From contig CAZWUW010000096.1 in the NCBI GenBank assembly GCA_964636895.1, positions 1 to 9,631 on the forward strand: a stretch of DNA of 9,631 nucleotides, read 5' to 3'. Under the pieces are notes generated by a model. That model ran no database searches. It was not told the origin of the DNA and saw only the letters and a list, made by a program, of their open reading frames with translations. Origin of the DNA: CAZWUW01 sp964636895. Its GTDB lineage: Bacteria > Bacillota > Thermincolia > Thermincolales > CAZWUW01. A program made the position numbers and the translations under genes. Each line of letters starts with the position of its first letter. Positions within the stretch are counted from its first letter, which is position 1. This document shows positions 5,672 through 9,631 of the stretch, piece by piece.

Positions 5672-7748
5672 TAAAGGGGTCGTGTTTAAAAGCGCGCTGA
5701 AGAGGCTAAAATGGCTGGGTATTCTGTACGCGGTGGCGCTGTTTCTGGAACTGCCCCTGCTTATATGGATGGAGCTGGGCAAACAAAAAATGCAGCTGGG
5801 GAATCAATGGGCCGAGCTGGCCAACAATAATTTTTCGCCCCAAATGCTGTTCCACCCGGTGGCAAACCTCACCAATATAGTCGTGTCCTTGGTTTTTGGC
5901 CTGATATTATTTTATTACTTGCAAAATGACCGGGCCGGCACCTTTTTCCATAACCTGCCCATAAAACGGTGGTCCCTTTACTGCCAAAACCTGCTTGCCG
6001 GGTTGACGCTTATTTGGCTGCCCATTCTGATTAACGGGCTTTTGATATATGGTGTATTATCTTACTACGGTGTCAATGAAGTTCAGTGGACTAACACTAA
6101 TCTACACGGGCCTTACGGGGAGCCGATTAATGCCGGCCAGCCCGGCATTCCGGTGGGGCAATTGTTGGCTCATTGGCTGCTCCTAAGTTTATTTATGACT
6201 GCATTGTTTTACATTTTCACGGTATTTGTCGGTATGCTCACCGGCAACGTGCTGCTCCAGGGCGCCTTAACCCTTATCGGCCTGGTGCTGCCATTAGGAC
6301 TATATATTCTGGTAAAATATAACCTGTGGAAGCTGTTATACGGTTTTCCGCGAGACCTTAATGAGCGTGCTACGCTTTGGTTGTCCCCCCTTGTCAAGTA
6401 TCTGGATATTCAGGATTACCGGTTGCTGTTTAAATCACCGGCCGGACATCTTTGGTATCTGGCCGCCGCCGTCTTTTTCTGCCTGGCCGGTCTTTATCTA
6501 TACCGGCAAAGGCATGTTGAGGCCGCCGGGGAAACGCTGGCTGCCGGCTGGATCCGCCATTTGTTTAAATACGGTGTGGCGGCCTGCGCGGCCCTGACCG
6601 GGGGCGTGTATTTCAGCACATTTTCTGATAACAGCCCGGCAGCTATGTATCTGGGATATATCATCGGCGGGGCGCTGGGTTATATTATCGCCGACATGAT
6701 TGCTTATAAGTCCTTCCAGTTTTATAAAAGGTGGAAGGGACTGCTGGTTTTTGGCGCGGTCTTCGTATTGCTGCTCGCTTCAGTCAAATTAGACTTATAT
6801 GGCTATCAGAAATATGTCCCGGCCCAGGATGAGGTAAAAGAAGTGTATTTAAGCGGCCTGAACAGAGACAATATGCCGGCCGCCGAGGGTTATAACAGTG
6901 AAGAAAGTATCAGCCGGGTGCGCCAGCTGCACCGGCAGATTATCAAGCTGGAGAAAGAGAACCGGGCTAAGGCAACGACTTTTTACAGGCCGGTGCCTGG
7001 CGGCCCTGTCAGGCCCGGAGACCCGATAAGTATGCCCATGTCAACGGACATCACCTATTTTCTGGATAGCGGCAGCAAGGTCAAGCGGACATACATAATA
7101 GACCTTAACAGCTACCGGGAGTTCTTACAGCCTGTATTCAATTTACCGGAAGTAAAAAGGAGCATGTACGGCCGCCTCTTTAGCACCGCTGAAAATAAAA
7201 TAGACCAAATTAATATAAATAATTACCGGATGAATAAAAGTGTCCGCATTTACAAGCCGGAGGAAGTAAAGGAAGCCCTGGCGGCGCTGAAAAAAGATGT
7301 GCTGCAGGTCTCTTATGCAGCCGTCATAGAGGGCAAGGAACCGAATCTGGCGAACTTAGAGTTGGTTACCAAGTCCGGTTTTGAACAAAAATACGGTTAC
7401 TATAATCTGAATTATTATCAGGAGTTTAAAAATTTTACGGCTTTTCTGGCGGCACACGGTTACCCGGAAGAACTGTTCCTCAATCCGCAGGAGGTAGCAA
7501 AAATAATTGTTAAAAAAGTTGGTTCCAACGAAACAGTAGAAATAAAGGATAAGCAGGAAATATTGGCCCTGCTGAACTGGAGCAGCCGGGAAGACGAGCA
7601 AGCCCACAAGAATCGGCAGCAGCTGGTAAACAAAGGCATGGTTGAATATTATGGCAAGGTAGTAATGACAAAGGGGAATCCCATGTTTGTTATGTTTGAA
7701 AGCAGCCCCTATGCTCAGCAGTTGATTGAAAAGCTGCTGCAGGAATAA
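5649..7748 (+). CDS. ABC-2-type permease with large C-terminal extracytoplasmic domain
   Basis: A 699-residue membrane protein, the likely partner of the preceding ATPase. Hydrophobic segments fall at about 21-41, 74-93, 113-137, 172-198, 202-223, 268-286, 306-324, 332-352 and 363-380. The motif FFHNLPIKRWSLYCQNLLAG (about 99-118) is typical of ABC-2 permease coupling regions. With nine segments and a cytosolic N-terminus, residues from about 385 on would face outside. This part is hydrophilic, about 315 residues, and lacks motifs I recognise; it may be the domain catalogued as DUF6449, from memory. ATG 5649 has GGGAGGGG before it and overlaps the ATPase end, as expected for translational coupling. 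An earlier in-frame ATG at 5610 lies deep in the ATPase gene. There is no second permease gene, so this protein probably acts as a homodimer. Confidence 0.87.
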   Translation: MTSGTFFNKGVVFKSALKRLKWLGILYAVALFLELPLLIWMELGKQKMQLGNQWAELANNNFSPQMLFHPVANLTNIVVSLVFGLILFYYLQNDRAGTFFHNLPIKRWSLYCQNLLAGLTLIWLPILINGLLIYGVLSYYGVNEVQWTNTNLHGPYGEPINAGQPGIPVGQLLAHWLLLSLFMTALFYIFTVFVGMLTGNVLLQGALTLIGLVLPLGLYILVKYNLWKLLYGFPRDLNERATLWLSPLVKYLDIQDYRLLFKSPAGHLWYLAAAVFFCLAGLYLYRQRHVEAAGETLAAGWIRHLFKYGVAACAALTGGVYFSTFSDNSPAAMYLGYIIGGALGYIIADMIAYKSFQFYKRWKGLLVFGAVFVLLLASVKLDLYGYQKYVPAQDEVKEVYLSGLNRDNMPAAEGYNSEESISRVRQLHRQIIKLEKENRAKATTFYRPVPGGPVRPGDPISMPMSTDITYFLDSGSKVKRTYIIDLNSYREFLQPVFNLPEVKRSMYGRLFSTAENKIDQININNYRMNKSVRIYKPEEVKEALAALKKDVLQVSYAAVIEGKEPNLANLELVTKSGFEQKYGYYNLNYYQEFKNFTAFLAAHGYPEELFLNPQEVAKIIVKKVGSNETVEIKDKQEILALLNWSSREDEQAHKNRQQLVNKGMVEYYGKVVMTKGNPMFVMFESSPYAQQLIEKLLQE

Positions 7749-7764
7749 TAACCCCATGAAACAG

Positions 7765-7814
7765 TAAGCAAAAAAGCCGGCTTAGCAGATATGCTATACC
7801 GGCTTCTTTGCTTA
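7765..7814 (+). terminator. Long hairpin after the ABC operon, probably a bidirectional terminator
   Basis: The left arm TAAGCAAAAAAGCCGG (7765-7780) pairs with CCGGCTTCTTTGCTTA (7799-7814) at 15 of 16 positions. The apex can add TAGCA (7783-7787) against TGCTA (7792-7796). On the + strand the T-rich right arm (TTCTTTGCTT) follows the GC core. On the opposite strand the core is followed by TTTTTTGCTT, a stronger run. It begins 16 bases after the permease stop. Confidence 0.78.
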
Positions 7815-7827
7815 TAAGACCTTGTTT

Positions 7828-7863
7828 GCAGCTCGGTAAATATATTGGCTGCGGAGTTTTTTT
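7828..7863 (+). terminator. Weak stem followed by a seven-T run, possible terminator or attenuator
   Basis: GCAGC (7828-7832) pairs with GCTGC (7848-7852) across a 15-base loop, extendable by T-G and T-A pairs, and is followed after GGAG by TTTTTTT (7857-7863). It may be a second terminator for the ABC operon or a control element ahead of the sigma factor. The same bases GGAG-T7-ATG also look like a ribosome binding site and start (see 7864). Confidence 0.38.
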
Positions 7864-7929
7864 ATGAAAAAACTTAGTTTAAGGTGTATACCTTTAGCAG
7901 GTAGAATTGTTATATGTATGCAGGGGTAA
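7864..7929 (+). CDS. Possible 21-residue leader peptide upstream of the sigma factor
   Basis: ATG at 7864 lies seven bases after GGAG (7853-7856) and opens a frame reading MKKLSLRCIPLAGRIVICMQ plus G, then TAA. It has a basic N-terminus, two cysteines and a hydrophobic middle. Its only support is the ribosome binding site spacing and its position 52 bases before the sigma gene. I recognise no family. A frame this short can easily arise by chance. Confidence 0.2.
   Translation: MKKLSLRCIPLAGRIVICMQG
7881..7894. promoter_or_regulatory. Short inverted repeat AAGGT-GTAT-ACCTT in the sigma factor leader
   Basis: A five-base perfect inverted repeat with a four-base centre, about 90 bases before the sigma start. 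It is the only compact dyad in 7865-7981 and could be a regulator site. No clear -35/-10 pair was found in this stretch, so the promoter of the sigma operon is unassigned. Confidence 0.22.
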
Positions 7930-7981
7930 AAGCTAAATAAACTTAATTGCGGATCCGACGGCAGTTTGAAAGGAGTGAACA

Positions 7982-8491
7982 ATGAACAATACCAGGCTGG
8001 AACACCTTCTGCTAAAAGAGATGGCCATCATCTACAAATATCTGCTCAAGTTAGGCGCCGGCAAAGAAGATGCCGAAGACATAGTCCAGGATACGCTTTA
8101 TAAAGCAGTTAGGTATGGTGATGCACTGTATGAAGACAAAATCTTTTCCTGGCTGTTTAAAGTAGCTCTAAACAGTTATTACAACCTATGTAAAAGAAAA
8201 AACAAAAAACAGGTAATTGTTTTGGACGCCGCTGCAGTATCCGCGATGCTGGCGCATGATCCGCCGGAGCACCGGCTGCTTAGCAAGGAATTGCAGGAGA
8301 ACGTCCGGCGGGTGCTTGACGGCATGAAGGAGAGCTATACAAACCTGCTTGTCCTGAAATACATTACGGACTTATCTTACAAAGAAATAGCAAATATTCT
8401 GGGTCTGGACGAGCATAAGGTTAAAGTTTACCTTTACCGGGCCCGCAACAAATTCAGAGAATTATGGGAGGAGGCCGGTTATGATAAATGA
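7982..8491 (+). CDS. ECF-like sigma-70 family RNA polymerase sigma factor
   Basis: A 169-residue alternative sigma factor with only regions 2 and 4. Region 2 (about 10-75) contains LGAGKEDAEDIVQDTLYKAV (24-43) and the core-binding and -10 recognition segment FSWLFKVALNSYYNLCKRK. A short linker leads to region 4 (about 108-162), with the helix-turn-helix LSYKEIANILGL (131-142) and then HKVKVYLYRARNKFRELW. Length and layout fit the ECF group. The ATG follows AAAGGAGTG. The stop overlaps the next gene, the predicted membrane anti-sigma factor, by 11 bases. Such pairs usually sense envelope stress and often control their own operon. I could not find a matching ECF promoter by eye, and the regulon is unknown. 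Confidence 0.94.
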   Translation: MNNTRLEHLLLKEMAIIYKYLLKLGAGKEDAEDIVQDTLYKAVRYGDALYEDKIFSWLFKVALNSYYNLCKRKNKKQVIVLDAAAVSAMLAHDPPEHRLLSKELQENVRRVLDGMKESYTNLLVLKYITDLSYKEIANILGLDEHKVKVYLYRARNKFRELWEEAGYDK

Positions 8492-9581
8492 TAAAGAAAA
8501 GAATAATAGCTCGAATAATGACTTGCAAAATGAATTGCATAATGATGAAAAGGAGCTGGATGAGGTTTTTGCAGGCACTGGAACCGATGGTTTAAAAAGC
8601 ATCGTCAAAAAAGCGAAGCGGCATTCGCTGCTGCGAATTATTATTATAAGTTTCATTGCCGCGGGAGTGGTTTTGACCCTTTATACATTCTTCGGCGTTA
8701 AAATTATTTATAAGATGGAAACTCCAATCCAGGTGGCAGTGGATGCTTTTTATAATATTTCCGCGCCCAACCGCTATATCGGCAATATGCCCCGATATCA
8801 CGAGAGTTTTGGCGGCAAAAATGTGTTTTCAACATATAAAATAATTGAGGGCCGGGTGGTTTACACCGGTCATGAGGAATATTACTACGGTGTGCTGCAA
8901 AAAGACTGGGGCAGCAAGATTGGCTCCGGGTCGCCGGTAATATTAGGCGAAACCACAGATGAGGAAAGTCTCCAGCTCCGGAAATACAATGAGCTGGGAC
9001 AAATGGAAATGGTGTTTTTCTATCCATTTAACAAGTACCGCACATATCGAAAGGATTTAAGTTTGCTGGAGCAAATCGGGCCGGAAAAGCACCTGGAAAT
9101 GGCTTTGTCCTTTGATAAAACATACAGTATCGATGAAGTCAACCGGATGGTGCCCAAAAACGTTACGCTAGCATGGTATTGGATTGACGACTTGAACGAA
9201 GCGGAAAAAGAAAATTATAAAAATACGAACTTTACTGATGAAAAAGGGAAGACCAGTAGTTTAGATATCAAATGGCTGCGTTCCGAGAAGTCCGCATACG
9301 GCATCAAGGCTTATGACGCCAATGGTGCGGCCTTTAAACAAATCAAGCCAGAGCAGATGTTTATATGGGCACTGGAAAGCGGCAAAAAATATGATACCCG
9401 TTATCAGAGTGAGTTTGAGCGGCTTTACAAAAACCTGGTCGGCAGCGACGGGAAGCTTGCCGGTGAAGATATAAAAGTTCAGGGGGTGGTAGTTACCGGA
9501 GATGCCGGAGAGCTCAAGTCCTTGCGCGGTTTGCCCTTTATTACAGCCTCCTCCCTGGGGGTAGTGGTGGATAAATACTAA
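8481..9581 (+). CDS. Membrane anti-sigma factor with Sigma_reg-type N- and C-terminal domains
   Basis: A 366-residue single-pass membrane protein, probably the inhibitor of the preceding sigma factor. Residues 1-48 are cytosolic and highly charged and Asn-rich, ending in the basic patch KKAKRH (43-48). Residues 49-72 (SLLRIIIISFIAAGVVLTLY onward) are the membrane segment, leaving about 290 residues outside. The juxtamembrane basic and hydrophobic pattern matches the Sigma_reg_N type. The distal part, including VTLAWYWIDDLNEAE and the end LGVVVDKY, resembles Sigma_reg_C; both assignments are from family recognition. GGGAGGAGG lies before ATG 8481, inside the sigma gene, indicating translational coupling for balanced amounts. 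The outer domain presumably perceives the signal or is the site of regulated proteolysis. No zinc-binding HxxxCxxC anti-sigma motif is present. Confidence 0.86.
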   Translation: MINDKEKNNSSNNDLQNELHNDEKELDEVFAGTGTDGLKSIVKKAKRHSLLRIIIISFIAAGVVLTLYTFFGVKIIYKMETPIQVAVDAFYNISAPNRYIGNMPRYHESFGGKNVFSTYKIIEGRVVYTGHEEYYYGVLQKDWGSKIGSGSPVILGETTDEESLQLRKYNELGQMEMVFFYPFNKYRTYRKDLSLLEQIGPEKHLEMALSFDKTYSIDEVNRMVPKNVTLAWYWIDDLNEAEKENYKNTNFTDEKGKTSSLDIKWLRSEKSAYGIKAYDANGAAFKQIKPEQMFIWALESGKKYDTRYQSEFERLYKNLVGSDGKLAGEDIKVQGVVVTGDAGELKSLRGLPFITASSLGVVVDKY

Positions 9582-9631
9582 CACTCAAATACAGGCAGGC
9601 AAAGTACCGGCTGGTAATACATAATAAAAAA

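Noticed and set aside
9261..9584. Minus-strand open frame of 107 codons
   Set aside because: It is antisense to the conserved end of the anti-sigma gene, with no motif; a shadow of the coding strand.
1..9631. CRISPR array, tRNA, rRNA or complete insertion sequence
   Set aside because: No spaced direct repeats, cloverleaf, rRNA-like sequence or transposase frame was found on either strand.

Overview
The window reads like the chromosome of a low- to mid-GC Gram-positive bacterium of class Clostridia, probably Peptococcaceae-like (Desulfotomaculum/Pelotomaculum type). This is an inference from four things: strong AGGAGG-type ribosome binding sites, the Firmicute dnaB-purA neighbourhood, a GntR/YtrA-type ABC operon, and a sigma factor paired with a Sigma_reg-type anti-sigma factor. 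All supported genes lie on the + strand.

Region 1 (1-4265) is a housekeeping block. It holds the 3' part of the replicative helicase gene dnaB, a COG2509-type FAD-dependent dehydrogenase with a ferredoxin-like cysteine cluster, and purA (adenylosuccinate synthetase). A strong rho-independent terminator ends the block. The most striking feature of the window is here. purA is full length and conserved throughout, but it carries an in-frame TAG as codon 171 with no frameshift. Either this is a fresh nonsense mutation or sequence error, or the amber codon is decoded (suppression or pyrrolysine insertion). The dnaB stop is also TAG, and its frame stays open for 67 further codons.

Region 2 (4266-7814) is a self-regulated transporter operon. 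A sigma-A-like promoter is followed directly by a GTGTATTAATACAC palindrome. Then come a YtrA-subfamily GntR repressor, an ABC ATPase, and a 699-residue permease with about nine membrane segments and a large C-terminal extracytoplasmic domain. The genes overlap by 4 and 23 bases, so they are probably translationally coupled. A long hairpin closes the operon.

Region 3 (7815-9631) is a cell-envelope signalling pair. It has a leader with terminator-like and palindromic elements and a possible 21-codon peptide, then an ECF-like sigma factor, then an overlapping gene for a single-pass membrane anti-sigma factor. The last 50 bases hold nothing I can identify.
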